The notes: generated by a model from the letters alone, not told the origin. A stretch of DNA of 45,984 nucleotides from an uncultured Nostocoides sp. (GCA_937858995.1 CALLZC010000069.1:1-45984), one strand, 5' to 3'. Counted from the first letter of the stretch, positions 1 through 8,107 are shown. A program made the numbers and translations.

Positions 1-337
1 CGGCAGCGGCCGGCTCGAACCCGCGGCCGTCGTCCGCGACGGTCAGCACCACGACATCCGCGCCGCGATAGTCGACCGTCACGGTTGACCGGTGCGCGTG
101 TGCGTGCCGCCGTACATTGGCCAGGGCCTCCTGGGCCGACCGCAGCAGCACGACCTCACCCGACCCGCCGAGCGGTGCCGGGTCCCCAAGGACGCTGAGG
201 GCGGTCGGCACCTTGCTCTCGGCCGAGACCGCTGCCGTCAGCCGACCGAGCGCTTCCACCAGCGTGCGCGACTGGAGGTGCCCCGGCGTCAGTTCGGCGA
301 CGATCAATCGGGCCTCACTGAGGTTGTCCCGGGCGGT
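1..337 (-). CDS. Sensor histidine kinase, C-terminal fragment running off the left edge
   Basis: Translation on the minus strand gives a DHp-to-HATPase_c stretch of a NarL-type two-component sensor kinase. It begins TARDNLSEARLIVAEL, has the N-box EALANVRRHAHA near position 110 and the G1 box DDGRGFEP near position 20, and is cut by the window edge. The sensor and the phospho-accepting His are absent. The reading frame continues upstream without a stop into a Fur-like start (338-415), which does not belong to this family, so the kinase's own N-terminus is missing. The kinase identity rests on visible motifs; the true gene start is not in this window. Confidence 0.8.
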
Positions 338-415
338 CGCGTCGACGAGGGCGAGCCGCTGGCGGGTCACTCGCAGGCCACAGCTCTTGAGGAGCTCGGC
401 GCTGGCGACATCCAT
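338..415 (-). pseudogene. Fur-family regulator, N-terminal 26 residues only
   Basis: The ATG at 415 opens MDVASAELLKSCGLRVTRQR followed by LALVDA. This is the usual first helix of Fur/FurA/PerR-type metalloregulators (leading helix, then GLRVTRxR). The winged-helix core, the metal-binding His/Cys residues and the dimer domain are all missing, because after residue 26 the frame becomes a histidine kinase. A palindrome 21 nt upstream (436-452) fits an autoregulatory Fur-type operator, so the start and promoter look genuine. The gene is either truncated by rearrangement or joined to a foreign piece by assembly or amplification error. Confidence 0.72.
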
Positions 416-435
416 GGCCCCAGCGTCGTGCCCAA

Positions 436-452
436 TCTTGAATGTGTCAAGA
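436..452 (-). promoter_or_regulatory. Candidate Fur-type operator overlapping a promoter
   Basis: Perfect inverted repeat TCTTGA-N5-TCAAGA. Read on the minus strand it contains TTGACA (450-445), a possible -35 element. After 17 nt comes GACGCT, a weak -10, and after 6 more nt the ATG at 415. That spacing suggests a leaderless transcript whose -35 lies under the palindrome. Fur-family genes in actinobacteria are often autoregulated; the role here is inferred. Confidence 0.5.
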
Positions 453-490
453 CTTGTCCGGCGTGTCGTCCGGCACGCCCGCCACCCCCG

Positions 491-542
491 GGCGACGTGG
501 TGCCAACCGCGCGCTCTATCGCGCCCTTGACGCCACGTCGCC
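491..542 (-). terminator. Long imperfect hairpin after the aminotransferase gene
   Basis: Outer arms GGCGACGTGG (491-500) and CCACGTCGCC (533-542) pair perfectly over 10 bp. The stem continues inward with a few mismatches to an inner GCGCG/CGCGC stem with a six-base loop. It lies about 70 nt past the stop of the minus-strand gene at 611 and has no U-tract, as is common for actinobacterial terminators. It could act in either direction. Confidence 0.5.
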
Positions 543-610
543 GCTCGCGGGGCACCCCTCAGCGGTTACTGCAGGTAGCTCCAGACGACTCGACCATGGG
601 CGGATTCGTC

Positions 611-2017
611 TCAGGCGCGCAGGGCCTGCGCCAGCTCCCGGAAGTCGGAGACCAGCACGTCCATCTCGGATTGGGTGTGCGCGAGCGAGACCAGCCACTG
701 CTCATCGAGTCCGGGCGGGGTCAAGATGCCGCGGTTGATGCCCCAGAGCCAGGACAGCTCGGCGAGCTGGAAATCGGTCGCCTTGTAGTCGCGGTAGTTG
801 CGCACCGGGGTCGGGGACCAGGTGATGCACCCCTTGACGCCGAGGGCGACCGTGTGGGCGGGCAGCTCGAATTCGGAGATGATCTCATCCACCGCATCGA
901 GCGTGCTGACGTTGATGTCCTCGGCCGCGTCGAGCGCTTCATGCGAACACACCTCGTCCACGGCCCGAGCGGCGGCCATCACGAGCGGGTTGCCGTTGTA
1001 GGTCCCGAAGTGCGCCATCCGGCCGTCCACGACGACCTGCATGACCTCCTGAGTTCCGCCGAAGGCCGCCAGCGGCAGGCCGCCGCCGATGCTCTTGGCC
1101 AGGGTGATCAGGTCGGGCTTGACCCCGAGACGCTGGGAGGCACCGGCGTAGCCGGCGGTCAGGCCCGTCTTGACCTCGTCAAAGATCAGCAGCACGCCGT
1201 GCTCGTCGCACAAGGCCCGCACCCCGGCGAGGTAGCCCTCGTCGGGGACCACGATCGCCAGGTTCTCGATGACCGGCTCCATGACGACGGCGGCGATCTC
1301 GCGTCCGTTCTCGCGCAGGATCTGTGTCAGGCGCCCCAGGTCGTTATAGGGCACGACATAGACGGTGCCGGCCTCCACGTCGAACGGGACGTCCGGGATC
1401 GGCGCCTCGGCGGGCCCGATGTCCGCGAGGGCTGGCTTGACGGAGACCTGCAGCGCGTCATACCCGCCGTGGTAACCGCCCTCGATCTTGATGATCGCCT
1501 TGCGACCGGTGTAGGCCCGGGCCGCTCGCACCGCATACATCAGCGACTCGGTGCCCGACTGGGTAAAGCGGAGCAGGTCGAGGTGGAAGCGCTCCTGGAA
1601 GCGCTCGGCGATCTCCGTCGACACCGGAGAGGGGGTCACGAACAGGGTCCCGACGGATTCCAAGGCCTCCTCGACGTAGCGCACGACCGTGGGGTTGAGG
1701 TGGCCGACGAGCATGGCCCCGAATCCCATGGACAGGTCGAGCAGCGTGCGGCCATCGACATCGGTGAGCCAGGCGCCGCGCGCCTTGACGATCGAGATGG
1801 GGTGCGGGTCCCAGTGCTGGAACGAGGAGGTGACCCCGAGGGGGAGGGACTTGCTCGCCTGACGGTTGTGATCGGCCGAGGCTGGGGTGGCCGCGGTGAA
1901 GCGCTCCCACTCGGCGGCGATCAGCTTCGCGACCCGGTCAGGGTCGACCGGCTTGGAGGTTTCCGGTAGCCAGCGGCGGGTCGCCGGGTCATTCGCGGGC
2001 CAGGGCTGTTGCGTCAT
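611..2017 (-). CDS. Class III aminotransferase, glutamate-1-semialdehyde aminomutase-like
   Basis: 468-residue PLP-dependent fold-type I enzyme. Visible landmarks are SGTES (154-158, phosphate-binding region), IEGGYHGGYDALQ (178-190), FDEVKTG (279-285, the Asp that contacts the PLP ring) and LAKSIGGGLPLAAFGG with the Schiff-base Lys at 308. This pattern is closest to HemL and its relatives, but the protein is about 40 residues longer than a typical HemL (near 430). A catabolic or biosynthetic omega-aminotransferase is therefore equally possible, and I leave the symbol empty. The ATG at 2017 lies 11 nt after AGGAGG. No haem genes are nearby. A hairpin follows the stop. Confidence 0.8.
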   Translation of the reverse strand: MTQQPWPANDPATRRWLPETSKPVDPDRVAKLIAAEWERFTAATPASADHNRQASKSLPLGVTSSFQHWDPHPISIVKARGAWLTDVDGRTLLDLSMGFGAMLVGHLNPTVVRYVEEALESVGTLFVTPSPVSTEIAERFQERFHLDLLRFTQSGTESLMYAVRAARAYTGRKAIIKIEGGYHGGYDALQVSVKPALADIGPAEAPIPDVPFDVEAGTVYVVPYNDLGRLTQILRENGREIAAVVMEPVIENLAIVVPDEGYLAGVRALCDEHGVLLIFDEVKTGLTAGYAGASQRLGVKPDLITLAKSIGGGLPLAAFGGTQEVMQVVVDGRMAHFGTYNGNPLVMAAARAVDEVCSHEALDAAEDINVSTLDAVDEIISEFELPAHTVALGVKGCITWSPTPVRNYRDYKATDFQLAELSWLWGINRGILTPPGLDEQWLVSLAHTQSEMDVLVSDFRELAQALRA

Positions 2018-2237
2018 TCGGTGTCATGCCTCCTTGATGCCCGGCACTCGTGCTGGCCGGGTTGGTGGCACCATGATGGCAGTCCGGCGGTATGCCGTGT
2101 GCGCCCGCCCCGCACCGGGCATCGTGGCCCTGTCGAGGCCCGTGGCGCCGGGGCCTTTCGAGGCTGTCAGTCCTGGTCTCTAACGTCGTTGCCAACGGGT
2201 GGAGCGCCCGGGCGTCGATGGAGTCAAGGAGAGCGCC

Positions 2238-2546
2238 ATGTTGATGGAGTGCAATGGGTGCCCGGTGCGCGGGACGCACTGCGGCGGGTGCGTGGTCACT
2301 GCCTTGCTGGGGGAGCTGAGCGTGGGTCCGCCCGCAGAAGCGGGGCAGGTTGCCGGCGAGCGAACGACGGGTGACCCCCGCCACGGGGACCTGGATGCCC
2401 GAGAGCGCGCGGCCGTGACGGTCTTGGCCACCGCCGGCTTGATCGATGTGCAGGTCGCGGCAAGCGCGTATGCCGTGCTCGATGCCTCGGCTGTGCACCT
2501 GTGGGGCGGGGCCGTGCCGCACTCGGCCGGCTGGCTGACGGGCTAG
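2238..2546 (+). CDS. Small Cys4-motif protein of unknown function
   Basis: 102 residues, starting at ATG 2238 just after AAGGAG. The N-terminus carries C5-x2-C8-x6-C15-x2-C18, a spacing that could bind zinc or an Fe-S cluster. A short helical region follows (ERAAVTVLATAGLIDVQVAA). Small proteins of this kind, with an N-terminal CNGCP-type motif and a central helix, recur in actinobacteria, but I know no assigned function. A possible -10 element TAACGT lies at 2181-2186. The last four bases overlap the end of the convergent membrane-protein gene. Confidence 0.7.
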   Translation: MLMECNGCPVRGTHCGGCVVTALLGELSVGPPAEAGQVAGERTTGDPRHGDLDARERAAVTVLATAGLIDVQVAASAYAVLDASAVHLWGGAVPHSAGWLTG

Positions 2547-3946
2547 CCGACGGACCGCTCTGGTCGGCTGCCCGATCCACGTGGCACAGGTCCAGGTGGC
2601 GTCGGCGAGTCGGCCGAGCGCCCCTGGGGGTGCGCCCTGGGTCGGTCAGCAACGAGGGACACGGCGACCAGCGCGCCGACCAGCCAGTACTGGTTGTAGA
2701 AGGCCTGCTTGTTGACCAGGTTGGCGATGAGCAAGACCAGCGCCACCCAGCGCAGGAGTTCGCCCAATGGCGGTTGGCGCCGAGCGACGAACCACAAGGC
2801 AAGGGACAGCGTCCCGAGGACGATGAGCCCGGTGATCCAGAAAGGCAGGGTGATGCCATAGGTATGTAGGAAGAACAGGTACCACGTGTTCGCGAACCGA
2901 ATCGGGTGGAAGCCGACGAGCAAGGTGATGGTGTCGTGGACGAAGTCCGCCGGCGCGCTCAGAAACCATGGGGCGATGAGGACTCCGGTCAACGCTCCGG
3001 TCGCGATGGCCCGGGCTGCTCCGAAGGGTCGCCACACCACCAGCAGGGGCAAGACGACGGCTAGGTGCTGCTTGCTGGCGCAGGCCAAGGCAAGGGGGAT
3101 GACGGCCCAACAGGCCTGACCGCGCACGATCAGCACGGCCCACCAGGTCAGCGCGGCGAGCAGGAGTGGTTCAGTCCACGCCTGGTCGATCTGGGTCAGC
3201 GTGCCAGGGACGAGCAGAACGAGCGCGGTGGCGGCAGCGGCGATCGAGCGACCCACCCGGGCGCGAGAGGCCACCCCCAGCTGCCAGATGCCCACGGCCA
3301 GGACCAGCGCCCACAAAAGGTGCATCCAGCGGACATCGCCAGCGAGCCAACGTCCGGGCGCCAGGAGAACCGCGGTCCACGGCAGATAGGTGAAGGCATC
3401 CTTGATCCCGGGGGAGTTCACCCAGGTCACCGAATAGAAATTGTCGCCGCGGGCCAAAGCGTCGGCGGCCTGTTGCAGGGTCACCCAGACGTCGATCTTC
3501 GGCGTCGGGTCGGTACGAATGGCGATCACCGAGGCGAGCGCATACGCACCGACCGCGCTGGCCCAGGCCGATCGGGGCCGATCGCGCAGCAAGGCGACGG
3601 CGGCGCCGACTGCGCCCGCGGCCAGCACCCACATGGCCGCGCTTTCCCAACCGGACGGCAGATAGCTGAACAGCGGGACCGTGAGGCCGAGCAGGGCGCT
3701 GCCCGTCAAGGCCACCGCGACGGCACCCGCCGGCAGTCGAACCGTCGCGCGGCGCGCCAACCACCAGGACAGCGCCACACACGCAGCGGTCAAGGTCACC
3801 ACGATGCGCACCCGGAAGCGCACCACGCTGTATTGCAGCATGCCGAAGTAGGCCAGCCAGGCGAGGACGAAGATGACGGCCGGTGCGACCTCGGAACGGG
3901 CGATCCTGGCCCCGATGGCGGATCGCGGCATCGGCGAATCGGACAC
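2543..3946 (-). CDS. Polytopic membrane protein, GT-C/DUF2029-like glycosyltransferase
   Basis: 467 residues with about ten to twelve hydrophobic segments from residue 20 to 440 and a hydrophilic Pro/Ser/Arg tail. The loop ALARGDNFYSVTWVNSPG, then FTYLPWTAVLLAPGR, resembles the first extracytoplasmic loop of polyprenyl-phosphate-sugar-dependent mannosyltransferases (GT87/DUF2029, PimE-like). I do not see a clear catalytic Asp-Asp pair, so the enzymatic role is an inference from topology and loop layout. The start is GTG at 3946. It is divergent from the SRPBCC gene, with 56 nt between them. Confidence 0.65.
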   Translation of the reverse strand: MSDSPMPRSAIGARIARSEVAPAVIFVLAWLAYFGMLQYSVVRFRVRIVVTLTAACVALSWWLARRATVRLPAGAVAVALTGSALLGLTVPLFSYLPSGWESAAMWVLAAGAVGAAVALLRDRPRSAWASAVGAYALASVIAIRTDPTPKIDVWVTLQQAADALARGDNFYSVTWVNSPGIKDAFTYLPWTAVLLAPGRWLAGDVRWMHLLWALVLAVGIWQLGVASRARVGRSIAAAATALVLLVPGTLTQIDQAWTEPLLLAALTWWAVLIVRGQACWAVIPLALACASKQHLAVVLPLLVVWRPFGAARAIATGALTGVLIAPWFLSAPADFVHDTITLLVGFHPIRFANTWYLFFLHTYGITLPFWITGLIVLGTLSLALWFVARRQPPLGELLRWVALVLLIANLVNKQAFYNQYWLVGALVAVSLVADRPRAHPQGRSADSPTPPGPVPRGSGSRPERSVG

Positions 3947-3990
3947 CGGGTGAGCCTATGGCCGATGCTTCCCCGCTCGCGCATCGCGGG

Positions 3991-3996
3991 TACGAT
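3991..3996 (+). promoter_or_regulatory. -10 element of a leaderless promoter
   Basis: TACGAT followed by six bases and then the ATG at 4003. There is no Shine-Dalgarno sequence. This is the usual actinobacterial leaderless arrangement, with transcription starting at the A of ATG. No clear -35 element is visible. Confidence 0.6.
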
Positions 3997-4002
3997 CCGG
4001 GC

Positions 4003-4449
4003 ATGGCCGATACGACCCAGTCGTCGATCACGATCGACGCCGAGCCGGGCGCTGTGCTCGATGTCATTGCCGATCTGGAGGCCTACCCCGACTGGGCAGG
4101 CGAGATCACCAAGGTCGAGATCCTCGCGGAAGAGGGTGACGGGTGGCCCGATCGGGTCCAGATGACGATGGATGCCGGCGTCATCAAAGACACCTACACC
4201 CTCGACTACGACTGGGATATCGCCGAAGACGGGAGCGGCACGATTTCCTGGACGCTCGTCGAGGCATCGGTCCTGAAGGCGATGGACGGCACCTACACGC
4301 TCACGGCCAGCGACGCCGGGACCGATGTCGAGTACAGCCTGCTGGTGGACTTGAAAATCCCGGTGCTCGGGATGCTCAAACGCAAGGCGGAACGGGTCAT
4401 CATCGACACCGCCCTGAAGGAACTCAAGAAGCGGGTCGAGTCCCTCTGA
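4003..4449 (+). CDS. SRPBCC / polyketide-cyclase-type protein
   Basis: 148 residues with the START-like SRPBCC layout: a first strand TTQSSITIDAEPGAVLDVI, then LEAYPDWAGEITKVEIL, a run of beta strands, and a long C-terminal helix (LKRKAERVIIDTALKELKKRV). The fold forms a hydrophobic ligand cavity. The ligand is unknown; actinobacterial members next to ArsA-type ATPases may bind lipid-like molecules. ATG 4003 is supported by the leaderless -10. The stop overlaps the likely CTG start of the ATPase gene, so the two are probably translationally coupled. Confidence 0.85.
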   Translation: MADTTQSSITIDAEPGAVLDVIADLEAYPDWAGEITKVEILAEEGDGWPDRVQMTMDAGVIKDTYTLDYDWDIAEDGSGTISWTLVEASVLKAMDGTYTLTASDAGTDVEYSLLVDLKIPVLGMLKRKAERVIIDTALKELKKRVESL

Positions 4450-5735
4450 ACCCGCGGGTATTGCTCTTCACGGGCAAGGGTGGTGTCGGCAAGACAACCT
4501 CGGCCGCGGCCACGGCGGTCGCTGCGGCGCGGGCGGGCATCGAGACGCTGGTGATGTCGACCGACGCCGCGCACTCCCTCGGGGATGCGCTCGATCGAGA
4601 CCTTGGGGGTGTCGGCGGCGTCCCCGTCGACATCGAGCCACACCTGGCCGCGCTGCAGGTCAGTGGCCGTCGGCACTTCGACGGCTCGTGGGATGTGGTG
4701 CAGGGCTATATGGTCGACACCCTGGGCGCCTTGGGTGTCGACCCGCTCGTTGCTCAGGAACTGACGTCGCTGCCCGGCGCGGAGGAGATCGCGGCGTTAC
4801 TGGAGCTGCGCGGGCAGGCCGAGTCCGGGCGCTGGCAGTTGATCGTCGTGGACTGCGCTCCGACCGCCGAAACGCTGCGCCTGCTCGCGTTCCCGGAGAG
4901 CCTGGCCTGGCACTTGCGCCGAATGTTGCCCGGCTCGGCGGGGATCCGCCGCGCGGCCCGACCTGCGGCCGCCGCCGCGTTGGGTTTCCCGCTGCCCGGC
5001 CCCGAGATCATCGACATCGTCCGGCGCTGGCACGACGACATGGTGGCGGTTCACCGGCTGCTGTCCGGCGACCTGGCATCGGTGCGCCTGGTCACCACTC
5101 CCGAAAGCGTGGTGATTGCCGAGTCCCGCCGCACGTGGACCTCGCTGTCGTTGTACGGCTATGCCGTCGATGCCGTCTACGTCAACAAGATTCTCCCGGC
5201 GCCATCCCCGCAGGCGGAGGGGTCCGGCGAGAGCGCGAGCTTCCTGCGCTCGTGGAACCAGGCGCAGGCCCGCGGCATCAGCGAGGTGGCCGATTCCTTT
5301 GCTGGCCTGCCGCTGGTGCGGTCGGCCTATCTGACCCGAGAACCCATCGGCCCCGACGCCCTGGCGGGCCTGGCGGAGAACTTGGAGCTGGGAGAGCTGG
5401 CCGGCGCGGATCCGCTGGCGCCGATGGCCAGCTCACCCATGGAGGTTCATCGCACGTCGCAGGGTTTCGAGCTCGCCCTGAGATTGCCGCTGACGAGCGC
5501 GAACGAGGTGGGTCTGCAGCGCCGGGGCGACGAACTGATTCTCAGTGTTGGGGAGCACCGGCGCATCGTGAGCTTGCCGGCAGTGCTGACCAGGTGCCGG
5601 GTTGCCGGGGCGCGGGTCCGTTCGGGCCGGCTGACGATTGCGTTCGTCCCCGACCCCGATCAATGGCCCGAGGCGCTGCTTGCGGCCCAGGCGCCCGGCT
5701 CCGCGCGCCGCACGCCGGGTTCCGAGGCCAAATGA
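4446..5735 (+). CDS. ArsA/Get3-type anion-transporting ATPase with C-terminal HSP20-like domain
   Basis: About 429 residues. The deviant Walker A FTGKGGVGKTT (8-18) has the intradimer Lys at 11 typical of the ArsA/Get3 family. STDAAHSL and DCAPTAETLRLL are the switch regions. Residues from about 335 (EVHRTSQGFELALRLPL to RRIVSLPAVL) match the ArsA HSP20-like C-terminal domain. No arsenic genes are nearby, so a targeting or chaperone role is as likely as arsenite transport. No ATG or GTG lies near the family start. CTG at 4446, overlapping the upstream stop as CTGA, gives MNPRVLLFTGKGG; TTG at 4461 would cut the first strand. A rare TTA codon is at 4797. Confidence 0.85.
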   Translation: MNPRVLLFTGKGGVGKTTSAAATAVAAARAGIETLVMSTDAAHSLGDALDRDLGGVGGVPVDIEPHLAALQVSGRRHFDGSWDVVQGYMVDTLGALGVDPLVAQELTSLPGAEEIAALLELRGQAESGRWQLIVVDCAPTAETLRLLAFPESLAWHLRRMLPGSAGIRRAARPAAAAALGFPLPGPEIIDIVRRWHDDMVAVHRLLSGDLASVRLVTTPESVVIAESRRTWTSLSLYGYAVDAVYVNKILPAPSPQAEGSGESASFLRSWNQAQARGISEVADSFAGLPLVRSAYLTREPIGPDALAGLAENLELGELAGADPLAPMASSPMEVHRTSQGFELALRLPLTSANEVGLQRRGDELILSVGEHRRIVSLPAVLTRCRVAGARVRSGRLTIAFVPDPDQWPEALLAAQAPGSARRTPGSEAK

Positions 5736-6232
5736 GCACCAGCGAGAGCCCTGGCAGTTTGGCGCACGAGGTTCGCCTCCTGGCCCACGCTCTCGGGCTC
5801 ACCGGCCAGGAGTATGCCCCGGGCGCTGACCCGTCTCCCGGGGACAAGGCCGCGCCCGATGGCGTGCCGACGCCCGACGGCGTGCCGACGCCCGACGGCG
5901 CGCCGGCACCCGGGTCCCCGTCACCGAACGCCGCGGGCCATCCGGCCACGTGCACCTGGTGCCCGGTGTGTCGGGGTGTCGAATCGGTGCGGGCCCTCGA
6001 CCCGGACGCGGTGGCGCGGTTGAGCGAGGCGATGACCGCTCTCGCCCTCGCCCTGGCCGATGTGTCCGCTCTACTGCGCGAGCGCCTCGGCTCGCCTGCC
6101 TCATCACCGGGGCCAGGCCCGCAGGGCGCTCCAGGCGCGCCGACGACGACGGGTGCGGGATCCGCGGGCGGGCGGGCGTCATACGACATCCCCGTGGCGG
6201 ATGGCGATCTGGACGCGGATGACGTTGAGTAG
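5732..6232 (+). CDS. Actinobacterial CxxCxxC protein, unknown function
   Basis: 166 residues; ATG overlaps the ATPase stop (ATGA). The N-terminal helix (SLAHEVRLLAHALGL) and a later helix (DAVARLSEAMTALALALADVSALLRERL) flank a Pro/Gly-rich linker and the motif CTWCPVC (C74, C77, C80), a possible metal or Fe-S ligand set. A three-copy 18-nt repeat sits in the linker. The tail is acidic (DGDLDADDVE). Proteins like this follow ArsA-type ATPases in related genomes, so a partnership is plausible, but no function is known to me. Confidence 0.7.
   Translation: MSTSESPGSLAHEVRLLAHALGLTGQEYAPGADPSPGDKAAPDGVPTPDGVPTPDGAPAPGSPSPNAAGHPATCTWCPVCRGVESVRALDPDAVARLSEAMTALALALADVSALLRERLGSPASSPGPGPQGAPGAPTTTGAGSAGGRASYDIPVADGDLDADDVE
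5858..5911 (+). repeat. Three tandem 18-nt units inside a coding linker
   Basis: Units at 5858-5875, 5876-5893 and 5894-5911 encode DGVPTP, DGVPTP and DGAPAP. The third has diverged. This is in-frame expansion of a Pro-rich linker. Confidence 0.85.
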
Positions 6233-6268
6233 GCACACGGGTCGCGAGCAGCGGATCAGGAGGCGCAG

Positions 6269-7234
6269 ATGACACAGGCCATTGGTGTCGACATCGGTGG
6301 GACCAAGGTCGCCGCGGGCATCGTCGATGCGCAGGGGCGAGTGCTTCGCCGGGCCCGCGCCGACACCCCGGAGCGATCGGTGCGCCCGCAGGTGGTTGAG
6401 GACACGATCGTCGGGGTGGTTACCGAGTTGCTCGCCGAACCCGGTCATGATGTCGTCGCCGTCGGGATCGGGGCGGCCGGATTCGTGGCGGCCGACCGCG
6501 CGACGATCGTCTTTGCCCCACACCTGTCGTGGCGCAACGAGCCGCTGCGTGAGCGCCTGCAGGACCGGCTGGACCGGCCCATCTTCGTGGACAATGACGC
6601 CAACGCGGCCGTCTGGGCGGAAGGGCAGTTCGGAGCTGCGCGCGGCGAGATGCACGCCATGATGATCACCCTGGGAACGGGGATCGGCGGGGGCATCCTG
6701 ATGAATGGTGAGGTCATCCGCGGCCGGTTCGGGATTGCGGGGGAGTTCGGCCACATGCAAGTCGTGCCCGGTGGGCATCGCTGCGAGTGCGGCAACCGGG
6801 GCTGTTGGGAGCAGTACGCGTCCGGCAATGCTCTCGTGCGCGAGGCGCGCGGACTGGTGGCTGCCAACAGCCCGCTGGCGCGGGAGTTGTATGACCGGGT
6901 CGGGGGTGACCCGTCCCGCCTCACCGGCCCTCTGGTCACCGAAGTCGCCCAGGCCGGGGATCGCACGGCCATCGAACTGCTCGCGGAGGTCGGGACGTGG
7001 CTCGGAGTCGGCATGGCCAATCTCGCGGCAGCCTTCGATCCGGGGGTCTTCGTCGTGGGTGGTGGCGTCAGCGCCGCAGGTGAACTGCTCATCGATCCGG
7101 CCCGGGCGGCCTTTCGCAAACAATTGACCGGTCGTGGCTTCCGGCCGGAGGCTCGGATCGTGCGGGCCGAGCTGGGCAACGAAGCCGGGCTGATCGGTGC
7201 CGCAGGGTTGGCCCGGGCGAGCGTTCTTGCCTGA
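6269..7234 (+). CDS. glk: ROK-family glucokinase
   Basis: 321 residues. The N-terminal phosphate loop VDIGGTK (7-13), the catalytic segment VDNDANAAVWAEGQFG, LGTGIGGGI, and the ROK zinc motif H170-x-C172-x-C174-GNRG-C179 with WEQYASG all fit ATP- or polyphosphate-dependent glucokinases of actinobacteria, which make glucose-6-phosphate in the cytoplasm. The gene starts 36 nt after the CxxCxxC gene, with AGGAGG at 6258-6263 before the ATG. Its position after the ArsA-type ATPase is the usual actinobacterial arrangement. Sugar specificity cannot be read from sequence alone. Confidence 0.88.
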   Translation: MTQAIGVDIGGTKVAAGIVDAQGRVLRRARADTPERSVRPQVVEDTIVGVVTELLAEPGHDVVAVGIGAAGFVAADRATIVFAPHLSWRNEPLRERLQDRLDRPIFVDNDANAAVWAEGQFGAARGEMHAMMITLGTGIGGGILMNGEVIRGRFGIAGEFGHMQVVPGGHRCECGNRGCWEQYASGNALVREARGLVAANSPLARELYDRVGGDPSRLTGPLVTEVAQAGDRTAIELLAEVGTWLGVGMANLAAAFDPGVFVVGGGVSAAGELLIDPARAAFRKQLTGRGFRPEARIVRAELGNEAGLIGAAGLARASVLA

Positions 7235-7235
7235 G

Positions 7236-7910
7236 GTGCCACACATCCGGATCGCGAGCTACAACACGCGCGACTTTCTCGACGACCGGGCGGCGGCCGC
7301 CCGCGTGGTGCGCGCCATCGACCCCGATGTCTTGTGTCTGCAGGAAGTCCCGCGGCGCCTGCTCGCTGCCCAGCGGGTCGCCGACTTCGCCGCCCAGTGC
7401 GGGATGTTCTGGCCTGGTCAACACCGCGGCAGCGGCGGGACGACCATCTTCACCAGCCTGCGCGTGCGGGTGGTCCGCTCGCAGCACGTGCGGCTCGCGG
7501 TCCCCTTCCCGCAGCGCACTCGAGGCTTCGCGGTGGCCCAGGTTGCGATCCCCGGCCGCGAACCGATCACCATCGCGAGTGTGCACTTGAGCCTGAAACC
7601 GCAGGAGCGGGCGGCCCATGCCCGGCAGATTCTGCGGCTGACCGGGGGCGGCGAGGCGATCCTGTGCGGTGACCTCAACGAGCAGGCCGACGGCAGGGCG
7701 TGGCAGCTCATCGCGAACCCGATGCGGCTGATCTCGCCGGCCGCGCCGACCTTTCCCGCCGCGGCGCCACGGCGGCTGCTCGACGTCGTCTTTGCCACCC
7801 CCGGGATCGAGCCCCTGCCGCACCCCGACATCCGGCTCGACCCCCGCGATGTCACTGCGGCCAGCGATCACCGCCCGGTGTGGGTGGATATTGGTGCCGG
7901 GGCCCGCTGA
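7236..7910 (+). CDS. Endonuclease/exonuclease/phosphatase family protein
   Basis: 224 residues from GTG 7236, one base after the glk stop. TTG 7227 is an alternative. Family motifs are IASYNTRDF, DVLCLQEVP (the metal-binding Glu), ASVHL, CGDLNEQ and the terminal SDHRPVWVD with the catalytic Asp-His pair. Such Mg2+-dependent enzymes cleave phosphodiester or phosphomonoester bonds in nucleic acids, lipids or inositol phosphates; the substrate here is unknown. No signal peptide is seen. The gene is the last intact member of the block before the disrupted 7.9-9.2 kb stretch. Confidence 0.82.
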   Translation: MPHIRIASYNTRDFLDDRAAAARVVRAIDPDVLCLQEVPRRLLAAQRVADFAAQCGMFWPGQHRGSGGTTIFTSLRVRVVRSQHVRLAVPFPQRTRGFAVAQVAIPGREPITIASVHLSLKPQERAAHARQILRLTGGGEAILCGDLNEQADGRAWQLIANPMRLISPAAPTFPAAAPRRLLDVVFATPGIEPLPHPDIRLDPRDVTAASDHRPVWVDIGAGAR

Positions 7911-7948
7911 CCTAACCCGCGATGGAGCCGACGAGCCGTCCCGTTTCG

Positions 7949-8023
7949 CTCCTCGAGGCCGCCGACCTCAAGGAGACCGGGCGAACCACGGCCGTCGTGG
8001 CGGTGGGGTGCCTGGCCGAGCGC
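7949..8023 (+). pseudogene. rimO: rimO fragment (ribosomal protein S12 methylthiotransferase)
   Basis: This frame reads LLEAADLKETGR, TTAVVAVGCLAER and then TAG. It matches the end of the N-terminal UPF0004 domain of RimO, where GCLAERYG normally follows, including the third cluster-binding Cys. Only 25 residues remain. Nothing before 7949 or after 8023 continues the protein, so both ends are breakpoints. The downstream break coincides with the end of an inverted nei fragment. Confidence 0.7.
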
Positions 8024-8107
8024 TAGCTCAGCCCGCTCGATGACCCGACCGGCCAGGGCGCGATGCAGACGGTCCGCGGTGCGGTGGACGGTCTCACCCT
8101 CGGGCAC
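8024..8107 (-). pseudogene. nei fragment: N-terminus of an Fpg/Nei DNA glycosylase
   Basis: GTG 8107 opens MPEGETVHRTADRLHRALAG then RVIERAEL. This is the classic start of endonuclease VIII-type glycosylases, where Pro2 and Glu3 are catalytic. After 28 residues the sequence stops matching and becomes the reverse complement of the rimO scrap. The GTG overlaps the end of the padR gene by 14 nt, as in a natural operon, so this side looks genuine and the break is at about 8024. Confidence 0.7.

Noticed and set aside
92-1969. Plus-strand open frame of 625 codons
   Set aside because: It is antisense to the aminotransferase gene, which shows clear PLP motifs. Long antisense frames are expected at this GC content.
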